Of a DNA stretch of 7,634 nt, positions 1-6,878 are shown one piece after another (position 1 is the stretch's first letter; the number at the start of each line of letters is the position of its first letter). The position numbers were made by a program, and so were the translations under genes. The notes below the pieces were generated by a model. It did no database searches. It saw only the letters and a list, made by a program, of their open reading frames with translations, and had not been told where the DNA came from. The DNA comes from CAZAGT01 sp964484515. GTDB taxonomy: Bacteria > Desulfobacterota > DSM-4660 > Desulfatiglandales > HGW-15. The DNA lies in NCBI GenBank assembly GCA_964484515.1, contig CAZAGT010000255.1, positions 1 through 7,634 of the forward strand, read 5' to 3'.

Positions 1-2
1 TC

Positions 3-560
3 ATGAGGCCCTATTATTACATCCTCTCAAGCCTGCCCCACCTCGAATTCGAACGCGCCCCATCACTATCGATCGATGAGTTGCAGTCCCTTTGCACGCC
101 CTGGCTCGGTTCGCGCGAGATCGCTCAATTGCGCATGGCGCGGGTGGATATCGAACACACATCGCCGGAGCGGCTGACGAACGCCGCTTTGAAAAGATGG
201 TACGCCTTTGAAAACACGCTCCGCAACGAGCTCGTCAAGATGAGGGCCAAGAATCTGAATGTGGACGCCGGCTCCTACCTGAGGCTGGAGGAATTCTATG
301 ATGGAGGCGCGGTGAAAATGGTGCGTCGAGCCCTCGACGATCGTTCGCCGCTTCAGGTAGAAGTGAATCTATTGAAGGTCCGCTGGACCTTTTTGAGTCA
401 GGAGGAAGTTGGACATCCATTCGATCTAACGGCCCTAATCCTTTATGGACTGAAGCTTCAGCTCCTTGAGCGTCGGCATCGATTCGATGCCGAGAAAGGT
501 CGGCTGGTTCTCGAACGTATCTGCGAGCGAAATCTCCATGAGTACAATCAAGATCGGTAA
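3..560 (+). CDS. DUF2764 family protein of the V-type ATPase operon
   Basis: A 185-residue soluble, largely helical, charged protein of unknown biochemical role. It opens with a YYYILSSLP motif and ends with an F-D-L-T-A-L...YGLKLQLLERR helix, both typical of the DUF2764 family. That family is encoded between subunits E and A in bacterial V-type ATPase operons of the Chlamydia/Treponema/Bacteroides kind, and the position here, directly before atpA, fits. At 185 residues it is at the short end of what I recall for the family. The ATG is at base 3, and ATGA at 3-6 suggests overlap with the stop of an upstream gene, presumably atpE, off-window. The 3' end overlaps atpA by 23 bases, implying translational coupling. 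The operon shows no subunit C gene, so this protein may serve as a C-like coupling subunit; that is inference. The family assignment is fairly secure and the function is not. A start upstream of the window cannot be excluded. Confidence 0.82.
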   Translation: MRPYYYILSSLPHLEFERAPSLSIDELQSLCTPWLGSREIAQLRMARVDIEHTSPERLTNAALKRWYAFENTLRNELVKMRAKNLNVDAGSYLRLEEFYDGGAVKMVRRALDDRSPLQVEVNLLKVRWTFLSQEEVGHPFDLTALILYGLKLQLLERRHRFDAEKGRLVLERICERNLHEYNQDR

Positions 561-2283
561 GGTCACGGCCGTCACAGGGAATCTGATCAGAGCCGCGTTT
601 TCAGACGAGGCCTCGCAGAATGAGGTCGCCTACGTCATTTCAGATGAAAGCCGACTACGGTCGGAGGTTATTCGCGTCGAAGGGTACGAAGCCTCGCTAC
701 AGGTATTCGAAGAGACGCGCGGGATCAAAGTCGGCGACCGCGTTGAATTTGTCGGCGAACTCCTCTCCGTGGCATTGGGGCCGGGTCTCTTGGGACAAGT
801 CTACGACGGGTTACAGAACCCCCTCCCTAAGCTTGCCGAACAGTATGACTTCTTTCTACCTCGGGGTGTATCCTTGCCGGCCTTGGATCTTGTCAAGAGC
901 TGGGACTTCACACCTTCTGTCAAGGTCGGGGATCGCGTCGCGGCCGGGCATTATCTAGGCTGGGTGCCGGAAGGGATCTTCAAGCATCACATCATGGTCC
1001 CTTGCGATCTGACGGGCCCGTTCAACGTCGCTGTCGTTGCGGAAGAAGGCCAACACCGAATCGATGACGCCGTGGCGGAGTTGGAGGGTCCGGATGGTCG
1101 GCAACACGCCGTCAAGCTCATGTTTCATTGGCCGGTCAAGATTCCGATCAGGACCTATCATGAACGTTTCCGACCCACCGAGCCACTGATTACAAAGATC
1201 CGGATCATAGACAGCCTATTTCCGATCGCGAAAGGGGGCACCTACTGTATTCCGGGGCCCTTCGGTGCAGGTAAGACAGTCCTCCAGCAGATCATGGCCC
1301 GACACGCCGAGGCGGATGTCGTTGTCATCGCCGCTTGCGGTGAAAGGGCCGGAGAGGTTGTGGAGACTCTGCGAGAGTTCCCTTTGATCGAAGATCCGAG
1401 GACCGGGCGGTCCATCATGGAGCGGACGATCATCATCTGCAATACAAGCGCCATGCCGGTTGCCGCCCGGGAATCGTCCGTTTACACGGCCGTCACCATC
1501 GCCGAGTACTATCGCCAGCTGGGACTCGACGTCCTGTTATTGGCCGACTCGACCTCTCGCTGGGCCCAGGCGATGAGGGAGATCTCAGGTCGACTGGAGG
1601 AGATCCCGGGGGAAGAAGCCTATCCCGCCTATTTGGAGTCCCGTATTGCTCATTTCTATGAAAGAGCGGGAGCCGTGCGACTCTACAACGGCGAGACCGG
1701 CTCCCTGACGATCGGTGGGACGGTTTCCCCGGCCGGTGGAACCTTTGAGGAGCCGGTCACCCAGGCAACCCTCAAGGTCGTGGGTTGTTTTCATGGACTT
1801 TCGCGCGAGCGGGCCAACGCTCGTCGTTTCCCCGCCATCGACCCCTATGAAAGCTGGAGCAAGTATCCTGGATTCATCGATTCCGACCACTTGGCCACGG
1901 CCAGGGCCGTCCTCTCCAAGGGCCTTGACATCGAACAAATGATGAAGGTCGTCGGTGAAGAGGGGACTTCACTGGAGGACTATGTCGAGTACCTAAGGTC
2001 GGAGTTCTTTGACCAGGCCTACCTCCAGCAAAATGCCTTCGATGATGTAGACGGGGCAACACCCAAAGAACGGCAGGCCCATGTCTTCGCCCTCCTGGTG
2101 GAAATCATGGCGGCGAGATTTTCTTTTTCGGATAAAGCCGAGGCACTGCAACTTTTCCAAGATCTCAGGCAGCTCTTTGTCGACTGGAATTACACTCCCT
2201 GGCGATCGGAGGTATTTAAGGCGACGGAGAGTCGGATTCGTCACAGCTTGGCTGGGGCTAAGGTCCATGAAGAAGGTTCATAG
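538..2283 (+). CDS. atpA: V-type ATP synthase/ATPase catalytic subunit A
   Basis: A 581-residue catalytic subunit of the A3B3 head, which hydrolyses or makes ATP on the cytoplasmic side. In order it has an N-terminal beta-barrel (about 1-70), the A-specific non-homologous insert (about 110-190), the nucleotide-binding core and a helical C-terminus. Visible motifs are the Walker A loop GPFGAGKT at residues 240-247, the catalytic glutamate E269 in ACGERAGE, and Walker B ending at D337 in LLLADSTSRW, followed by the signature REISGRLEEIPGEE. Length matches the usual 580-590. The start at ATG 538 gives MSTIKIGKV, which aligns with the family N-terminus; the frame is open upstream to 466 but that extension lies inside the DUF2764 gene and does not look like subunit A. 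The ribosome binding site before 538 is weak, fitting coupling to the overlapping upstream gene. The end overlaps atpB by 17 bases. All key catalytic residues are intact. Confidence 0.98.
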   Translation: MSTIKIGKVTAVTGNLIRAAFSDEASQNEVAYVISDESRLRSEVIRVEGYEASLQVFEETRGIKVGDRVEFVGELLSVALGPGLLGQVYDGLQNPLPKLAEQYDFFLPRGVSLPALDLVKSWDFTPSVKVGDRVAAGHYLGWVPEGIFKHHIMVPCDLTGPFNVAVVAEEGQHRIDDAVAELEGPDGRQHAVKLMFHWPVKIPIRTYHERFRPTEPLITKIRIIDSLFPIAKGGTYCIPGPFGAGKTVLQQIMARHAEADVVVIAACGERAGEVVETLREFPLIEDPRTGRSIMERTIIICNTSAMPVAARESSVYTAVTIAEYYRQLGLDVLLLADSTSRWAQAMREISGRLEEIPGEEAYPAYLESRIAHFYERAGAVRLYNGETGSLTIGGTVSPAGGTFEEPVTQATLKVVGCFHGLSRERANARRFPAIDPYESWSKYPGFIDSDHLATARAVLSKGLDIEQMMKVVGEEGTSLEDYVEYLRSEFFDQAYLQQNAFDDVDGATPKERQAHVFALLVEIMAARFSFSDKAEALQLFQDLRQLFVDWNYTPWRSEVFKATESRIRHSLAGAKVHEEGS

Positions 2284-3568
2284 CCGTATTCTCACCATCG
2301 CTGGCAACGTCCTGACGGTGAAGGCGCGGGACGCGAGATACGGGGATTTAGCCGAAGTCATCACGCGGTTCGGCCTTTCCCTCGCTCAGGTCATCCGCCT
2401 GCAGCAAGATCTCGTCTCCTTGCAGGTCTTTGCCGGGAGTCGGGGGATCGCCACCAACGACGAGGTCCGCTTTCTGGAGCATCCCATGCGGGTCTCCTTT
2501 TCAGAAAACCTTCTGGGTCGCATTTTCGACGGCGGCGGTAATCCCCGAGACGGGCGGAGCCCGCTTCACGAGAATCTCGTGGAGGTAGGGGGTCCGCCGG
2601 TCAACCCGGTCAAGAGGATCATCCCTCGCCGTCTGATTCGCACGAATATCCCCATGATTGATGTCTTTAACTCCCTGGTGGAATCCCAGAAGCTACCTAT
2701 ATTCTCGATTCCGGGCGAGCCTTATAATGAGCTCCTGGCCCGTATAGCACTGCAGGCTCAGGTGGACGTCATCATGTTGGGCGGCATCGGCCTGAAGTAC
2801 GACGAATACCTGTTCTTCAAGGAGACCCTGGAGGAGAGCGGCGCCTTGAGTCGGTCCATATTCTTTGTCCACACCGCTTCTGACCCGGTGGTAGAGGGCC
2901 TGATGGTTGCGGATATCTCGCTGACGGTGGCCGAGCACCTTGCCCTCAGCGGGCGACGTGTTCTCGTGTTGCTGACCGATATGACCAACTATGCGGACTC
3001 CCTGAAAGAGATTGCGATTACGATGGAGCAGGTGCCCTCCAACCGTGGATACCCGGGTGATCTCTACACCCAATTAGCGAAACGTTACGAGAAGGCGGTC
3101 GATTTCGAAGGTGCGGGGTCGATCACGATTCTGTCTGTCACGACGATGCCCGGGGACGATGTGACCCACCCGGTGCCGGACAACACGGGTTATATCACCG
3201 AAGGCCAGCTCTATTTGCGAAACGGACGCATCGATCCGTTCGGTTCCCTAAGTCGGCTCAAACAGCTGGTGAATAAGGATACCAGGGAAGATCATCGCGC
3301 CCTCATGGACGCCATGATTCAGCTTTATGCCGCCTCAAAGGAGACCGAAGAAAAGCGGGCCATGGGTTTTCGCTTGTCCGCGTGGGATGAAAAGTTGGCC
3401 ACATACGGTCGGTTGTTCGAATCGAAGATGATGGATCTATCCGTCAATATGTCATTGGAGGACGGGTTGGATATGGGCTGGGAGATCTTGGGACGCTGCT
3501 TCGCCCCCCAAGAGGTGGGTTTGCGAGAGGAACTGAAAGCGAAGTTTTGGCCGCCTTCTAACGCATGA
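2267..3568 (+). CDS. atpB: V-type ATP synthase/ATPase regulatory subunit B
   Basis: A 433-residue non-catalytic partner of subunit A in the A3B3 head. As expected for B it lacks a true Walker A: the corresponding loop reads SIPGEPYNE at residues 147-155. R330 in the FGSLSRL motif corresponds to the arginine finger that reaches into the catalytic site of A. SNRGYPGDLYTQLAKRYE and the LLTDMTNYADSLKEI stretch are B-subunit hallmarks, in the version found with DUF2764 operons. The start ATG 2267 gives MKKVHSRI, as expected for the family; the open frame upstream to 2081 is inside atpA. An AAGG/GGGG purine stretch precedes it, and the 17-base overlap with atpA suggests coupled translation at near 1:1. 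It is followed by a 46-base gap before atpD. Length is typical for this subtype and slightly shorter than archaeal B subunits. Confidence 0.97.
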   Translation: MKKVHSRILTIAGNVLTVKARDARYGDLAEVITRFGLSLAQVIRLQQDLVSLQVFAGSRGIATNDEVRFLEHPMRVSFSENLLGRIFDGGGNPRDGRSPLHENLVEVGGPPVNPVKRIIPRRLIRTNIPMIDVFNSLVESQKLPIFSIPGEPYNELLARIALQAQVDVIMLGGIGLKYDEYLFFKETLEESGALSRSIFFVHTASDPVVEGLMVADISLTVAEHLALSGRRVLVLLTDMTNYADSLKEIAITMEQVPSNRGYPGDLYTQLAKRYEKAVDFEGAGSITILSVTTMPGDDVTHPVPDNTGYITEGQLYLRNGRIDPFGSLSRLKQLVNKDTREDHRALMDAMIQLYAASKETEEKRAMGFRLSAWDEKLATYGRLFESKMMDLSVNMSLEDGLDMGWEILGRCFAPQEVGLREELKAKFWPPSNA

Positions 3569-3582
3569 TTTCGTTGAGAACT

Positions 3583-3608
3583 CCCGGAGGCCGGGCGCCC
3601 AGATTTTT
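3583..3608 (+). promoter_or_regulatory. Small GC hairpin plus T-run in the atpB-atpD gap
   Basis: CCCGG (3583-3587), loop AGG, CCGGG (3591-3595) form a perfect 5-bp stem. It is followed after a short spacer containing the palindrome GGGCGCCC (3593-3600) by five Ts (3604-3608). The stem is short and the T-run is 8 bases away, so this is not a classic intrinsic terminator. It could be a weak attenuator or RNA-processing point inside the operon. Function is inference. Confidence 0.25.
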
Positions 3609-3614
3609 GAAAAG

Positions 3615-4217
3615 ATGGCCAAGATCAAGCTAAGCATGCAGGAGCTGAAGCGCCAAAGGAATGCCCTGAGGCGATACCAACGCTACTTGCCGACCCTTGT
3701 CCTCAAGAAGCTCCAGCTTCAAATCGAAGTGAACCGTGCGAAAGCGACCCTGGAACAGAGGTTGCGACAGGAAGGTGAGCGCATGGAGGCGCTTCAGCCC
3801 TGGATCGCTGTCCTGGCTGAGGATCCCGGGACAGGTGAGATCCTGGGCGTCGAGGAGGTCGAGCTCCGTCAGAGCAATGTGGCGGGGGTGGAAGTGCCTC
3901 TCTTTGAAGGCGTTCGCTTCAGGGAATCTCAATATGATCTGTACACGACACCTTTATGGGTAGACCAGGCTTTGGGGGCGCTTCGTCCGTTGCTGACGCT
4001 CCGAGCGGAGATCATGACCCTTTCGGTGCAGATCAAGGTCCTTGAACGTGAATTGCAGACGACCATTCAGCGGGTGAATCTCTTTGAGAAGGTTAAGATC
4101 CCGGAGGCCCAGAACAACATTCGGATCATTCAGGTCTTTCTCGGTGATCAGCAAGCGGCTGCTGTGGCCCGCGGCAAGATTGCCAAGCGGAAGGCCGCGG
4201 CGGGCAATCGTGTATGA
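3615..4217 (+). CDS. atpD: V-type ATP synthase/ATPase subunit D (central rotor shaft)
   Basis: A 200-residue protein that forms the rotating central shaft, linking the A3B3 head to the membrane ring. The N-terminal MAKIKLSMQELKRQRN followed by RRYQRYLPTLVLKKLQLQ is the conserved start of subunit D. The N-terminal (about 1-70) and C-terminal (about 125-190) regions are long, charged and heptad-like, consistent with the antiparallel coiled coil of the family, with a more globular middle section (about 75-120). Length is typical. ATG 3615 is preferred over the internal ATG at codon 8 because MAKIKL is itself conserved. Only a weak purine run (GAAAAG) precedes it, so translation may be low, as suits a subunit present once per complex. 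It lies 46 bases after atpB and 24 bases before atpI. In other V/A-ATPases D pairs with subunit F; no F gene is visible here. Confidence 0.95.
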   Translation: MAKIKLSMQELKRQRNALRRYQRYLPTLVLKKLQLQIEVNRAKATLEQRLRQEGERMEALQPWIAVLAEDPGTGEILGVEEVELRQSNVAGVEVPLFEGVRFRESQYDLYTTPLWVDQALGALRPLLTLRAEIMTLSVQIKVLERELQTTIQRVNLFEKVKIPEAQNNIRIIQVFLGDQQAAAVARGKIAKRKAAAGNRV

Positions 4218-4222
4218 TAATC

Positions 4223-4229
4223 AGGGGAA
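4223..4229 (+). promoter_or_regulatory. Ribosome binding site supporting the GTG start of atpI
   Basis: AGGGGAA lies 12 bases before the GTG at 4242 and 24 bases before the alternative ATG at 4254. The spacing is long for GTG but far too long for the ATG. Together with the family N-terminal pattern MIVxMKK, this favours the GTG start. Confidence 0.45.
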
Positions 4230-4241
4230 GCGTGAGTTGTC

Positions 4242-6023
4242 GTGATCGTTGAAATGAAAAAGGCGACCATCGCCATGCTGGGCGCGAAGACGAAGCAAGG
4301 CCTGCAAGCCGTCGGTGCGATGGGCGTTCTTCATATTCAACCCGTGCAGCGCCCCGCATCGGAGACGATCCAGGTGCTCAGGTCGCACATTGACGCCAAT
4401 CAACAGGCCATCGACATCCTCACCTCGCGAAAGGTCCGCAGGAAGCACAAGCCGGTACGAACTCCCGCCGTGAAGGCAGAGGAGATCTTCGCGATCGTTG
4501 CCCGTCGCGAACGGGCCCGGCAACGCCTCGAGGCCCTCACACAGGATATCGAGGTTCTGAAGCCTTTAGGCGAATTTCAACCGTCCGATCTCGAACTCGT
4601 GAAGGCGCGCGGTCTCTTCGCAAAGATTTATCGTTGTACCAACCGGGAGCTAAAAAAGGCCGAAATCCCGGCAGCGGATATCTTCGTCGTGGCAAAAGAC
4701 GGCGCCGACCGGTACCTCCTGGCCTTGGGTCGGGGGGAATTCGCCCTGCCTTTCAAAGAGATTAAGGTGCCGGCCATGGGCCTAGGCGAGCTGAAAGAGG
4801 AGGCAGAAGAGGTCAAAAAAGGGCTCGCTGCGTCCGACGCCCAGCTAGATCGCTACGCCGCCCATGTCACGGAACTGAAGCATGAGTCCGTGCTCCTGGC
4901 TGATCAACTTGCCTTTGCGGAAGCCGTTGCCGGGATGGGTCGTGAGGGAGCGATTTCGTACCTAACAGGATACGTGCCGGCCGGTGACCTTGGACCCCTG
5001 AAGCAAAAGGCACAGGCCGAGGGCTGGGCGCTAATGCTGGAAGAACCATCAGACGTCTCCGAGGTCCCAACCCTCACCCGGAACCCGGCTTGGATTAGGA
5101 TTGTCAGACCGGTATTCAGCTTGATGGGGGTGTTGCCGGGCTATCAAGAACTGGATGTGAGTTTCTGGTTTTTACTCGCCCTGAGCCTCTTTTTTGCGAT
5201 GCTTATCGGCGACGGCGGCTATGGGCTGCTCTTCTTGCTGGGAACCATGGCGGCCCATCGCGGATACAGGTCTGCGCCGAAGGAACCTTTTATCCTGCTC
5301 TATGTCCTCAGTGCCGGCACCGTGATCTGGGGTCTCGTTACGGGCAACTGGTTTGGCTCCAAAATGCTGTCGGAGTTCCCATGGTTACATCGTTTCATCG
5401 TCCCGCGGCTTGATGTTTTTTCCGACAATCAGGATTTCATGATGCGGCTTTGTTTTTTCCTGGGCGCCGTCCACCTGAGCATTGCCCATTTGCTCAGGAC
5501 CTTTCAACGCGCCAAATCCTTGCGCGCACTTGGTGATATCGGCTGGCTATGCATCCTGTGGGCACTCCATTTTCTGGCTCTCCATCTCGTTATGGGAGAT
5601 ACGCTGTCTCCCCTTGCGGGAAAGCTGGCTTTGACGGGGGTTCTATTGGGGGCCCTGTTCGACGCTCCCGAAAGGAATTTTTTGCGATCGTCGCTGGTCG
5701 CATTTGGTCAGATGCCTCTCAAGGTGGTGACGTCTTTTTCCGACCTGGTTTCCTATCTTAGGATCTTTGCGGTAGGCTACGCAACCCTGATCGTGGCGGT
5801 CAGCTTCAACGAGTTGGCCTTTGGGATTGAGGCAACCCCCTTGCTGAAGGGTATCGGAGCGGCGTTTGTCCTGCTGGTGGGGCACACGATCAACATCGTG
5901 GGTGCCACGATGGCGGTACTCGTCCACGGTGTCAGGCTAAACATGCTCGAGTTCTCAAGCCATCTGGGGATGACCTGGTCGGGACATCCCTATAAGCCGT
6001 TTACAACGGGAGGAGAAGGGTGA
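4242..6023 (+). CDS. atpI: V-type ATP synthase/ATPase membrane stator subunit I (a-subunit homologue)
   Basis: A 593-residue homologue of yeast Vph1/NtpI. The N-terminal half (1 to about 290) is cytoplasmic, charged and coiled-coil rich, and would act as a stator arm. The C-terminal half (from about 306) has multiple membrane segments, starting with FWFLLALSLFFAMLIGDGGYG at about 308-328, and carries the ion half-channels. R507 in SYLRIFAVGYA matches the essential arginine of the family (yeast Arg735), and R565 in HGVRLNMLEF matches the second conserved arginine (yeast Arg799). GHTINI before it and the C-terminal GHPYKPF are also typical. The start is GTG 4242 (MIVEMKK, the usual family opening); ATG 4254 is the alternative and would lose four residues. 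Length is somewhat below the usual 600-650. It lies 24 bases after atpD. Unusually, about 390 bases separate it from atpK. Confidence 0.96.
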   Translation: MIVEMKKATIAMLGAKTKQGLQAVGAMGVLHIQPVQRPASETIQVLRSHIDANQQAIDILTSRKVRRKHKPVRTPAVKAEEIFAIVARRERARQRLEALTQDIEVLKPLGEFQPSDLELVKARGLFAKIYRCTNRELKKAEIPAADIFVVAKDGADRYLLALGRGEFALPFKEIKVPAMGLGELKEEAEEVKKGLAASDAQLDRYAAHVTELKHESVLLADQLAFAEAVAGMGREGAISYLTGYVPAGDLGPLKQKAQAEGWALMLEEPSDVSEVPTLTRNPAWIRIVRPVFSLMGVLPGYQELDVSFWFLLALSLFFAMLIGDGGYGLLFLLGTMAAHRGYRSAPKEPFILLYVLSAGTVIWGLVTGNWFGSKMLSEFPWLHRFIVPRLDVFSDNQDFMMRLCFFLGAVHLSIAHLLRTFQRAKSLRALGDIGWLCILWALHFLALHLVMGDTLSPLAGKLALTGVLLGALFDAPERNFLRSSLVAFGQMPLKVVTSFSDLVSYLRIFAVGYATLIVAVSFNELAFGIEATPLLKGIGAAFVLLVGHTINIVGATMAVLVHGVRLNMLEFSSHLGMTWSGHPYKPFTTGGEG

Positions 6024-6082
6024 GGGAGAGATAATGCAGGCCTTCACCCGCAACCGAATTCTATTTGTAGCCCTACCGGAGG

Positions 6083-6347
6083 ATGATCTCTTACGACCGG
6101 CAACCATTTCCTCCGCGCTCCATAAAACGGCGCCAAATCGTCATAGGTCTCCTTGGGTAGATCCAGGCCGGGAGGCCCTGCGGGAAACAGCCATCTGCGC
6201 CTGTCTGCCGAAGACTATCAGCGCTGGTGCATCGAGGCCGTTAGGTACCAGGCCGGTTGCGCGCTCTCCAGAGACCGTCCTCCGGAGGGCCTGGAAGCAT
6301 CTTTGCACGTTGCGGGGAAGTCAAACACCAAGAGCAAGAGCCGATAA
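6083..6347 (+). pseudogene. Possible frame-shifted remnant, faintly like a RusA-type resolvase
   Basis: Two short pieces in different frames can be joined. From ATG 6083, preceded directly by GGAGG, the first reads MISYDRQPFPPRSIKRRQIV up to a TAG at 6158. The second, in the next frame (6153-6347), contains HLRLSAEDYQRWCIEAV, then RPPEGLEASLHVAGKS, and stops at 6345-6347. The order (a P-P-x-S-K/R-type N-terminus, a Y-x-x-W helix, then a P-x-E-G-x-x-x-S-L strand) is reminiscent of RusA-family Holliday-junction endonucleases. The catalytic D-x-D-N-x-x-K segment that should follow is absent in every frame. If the reading is right, this is a truncated, dead copy. The resemblance is from memory and weak; it may equally be non-coding DNA that happens to be open. 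Confidence 0.25.
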
Positions 6348-6372
6348 GGGTAAGGTTATAGTGGTAGCAACG

Positions 6373-6384
6373 ATGATATATCAT
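6373..6384. promoter_or_regulatory. Perfect 12-base AT-rich palindrome upstream of atpK
   Basis: ATGATATATCAT is a perfect inverted repeat, noticeably AT-rich in a GC-rich setting, and lies 29 bases before the atpK start. It could be an operator or part of an internal promoter region for atpK. No convincing -35/-10 pair could be placed around it. Confidence 0.3.
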
Positions 6385-6393
6385 TCTGAGCTT

Positions 6394-6414
6394 GGCAAGA
6401 GGAGGGCAAGAGGA
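6394..6414 (+). repeat. Tandem 10-base repeat carrying the atpK ribosome binding site
   Basis: GGCAAGAGGA occurs at 6394-6403 and again at 6405-6414, a period of 11 bases. The junction creates AGGAGGG at 6400-6406, a consensus Shine-Dalgarno 7 bases before ATG 6414. The second copy ends in the A of the start codon. This is the strongest ribosome binding site in the window, in front of the subunit needed in most copies per complex. Confidence 0.7.
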
Positions 6415-6854
6415 TGGTAGAGGGTCTTGGTGATCTCGGGGCCTCATTGGGCCTTGCTGCAATGGGATCGGCGCTGGGAACCGGTACCGCCGGGATGGCG
6501 GCCATGGGGGCCTGGAAGAAGTGCTTTATAGAAAACAGGCCGGCGCCGTTTATTTTGATCGCCTTTGTGGGGGCGCCTCTCTCGCAGACCATATACGGCA
6601 TGATCGTACGGAACGCCATTCAGGCCGCTAATTTGCCGGCAGAAGCGTATCTTTGGCAACTCATCTACGGTGTTGGCGGAGGGCTGGCCATGGGGCTATC
6701 CTCGTGGATGCAGGGAAAGGCGGGCGCCTGTGCGGCCGATGCCTTTGCGGAGACGGGCAAGGGCTTCGGCTACTACATCATGGTCCTGGGTATCATTGAA
6801 ACAGTTGCCCTCTTTGTGATGGTGTTCCTCATGACCGCCTTGCCGAAGGGGTAG
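6414..6854 (+). CDS. atpK: V-type ATP synthase/ATPase proteolipid subunit K
   Basis: A 146-residue, four-helix membrane protein forming the rotating ion-carrying ring. Helices lie at about 8-34, 46-70, 80-104 and 118-142. The two glycine-rich hairpins (GSALGTGTAG and GGGLAMGLSSW) show the internal duplication typical of K. Only the second hairpin carries the essential carboxylate, E129 in GIIETVAL; at the matching place in the first hairpin is APLSQTIYG. Compared from memory with E. hirae NtpK, S57, Q58, Y61, Q100 and E129 line up with Thr64, Gln65, Tyr68, Gln110 and Glu139, the Na+-binding group, with the same 29-residue distance from Q100 to E129. Na+ coupling is therefore plausible but unproven. 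ATG 6414 is supported by a consensus Shine-Dalgarno 7 bases away. It ends 24 bases before a small Cys-rich ORF in the same frame. No clear terminator follows directly. Confidence 0.96.
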   Translation: MVEGLGDLGASLGLAAMGSALGTGTAGMAAMGAWKKCFIENRPAPFILIAFVGAPLSQTIYGMIVRNAIQAANLPAEAYLWQLIYGVGGGLAMGLSSWMQGKAGACAADAFAETGKGFGYYIMVLGIIETVALFVMVFLMTALPKG

Positions 6855-6863
6855 CACCGACCG

Positions 6864-6869
6864 AAGGAG
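6864..6869 (+). promoter_or_regulatory. Ribosome binding site for the small Cys-rich ORF
   Basis: AAGGAG sits 9 bases before the TTG at 6879, which is good spacing. It is the main reason for accepting this rare start codon. There is no in-frame ATG or GTG between the atpK stop and 6879. Confidence 0.45.
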
Positions 6870-6878
6870 CAGGGATTC

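Larger units (their letters stand above)
6024..6413. other. Unusual 390-base gap between atpI and atpK
   Basis: The I and K genes of this operon type are normally close together, but here 390 bases intervene. All three forward frames are broken or unconvincing: one reads from ATG 6034 into atpK without recognisable features, one carries a short piece 6083-6160, and one carries a piece 6153-6347. The stretch ends with an AT-rich palindrome and a duplicated ribosome binding site for atpK. It may be the remains of an inserted gene, a separate regulatory region for atpK, or both. Confidence 0.6.

Noticed and set aside
466..537. Upstream extension of atpA in the open frame
   Set aside because: The extra 24 residues lie inside the DUF2764 coding region and do not resemble subunit A; the family N-terminus begins at the ATG at 538.
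2081..2266. Upstream extension of atpB in the open frame
   Set aside because: It is wholly inside conserved atpA sequence, and subunit B begins at MKKVHS.
6034..6420. 128-residue ORF from ATG 6034 with a fair ribosome binding site, running into the atpK start
   Set aside because: No recognisable motif or fold pattern, arginine-rich and low-order sequence towards the end, and it overlaps the clear atpK start. The neighbouring frames look slightly more protein-like. Kept only as part of the gap description.
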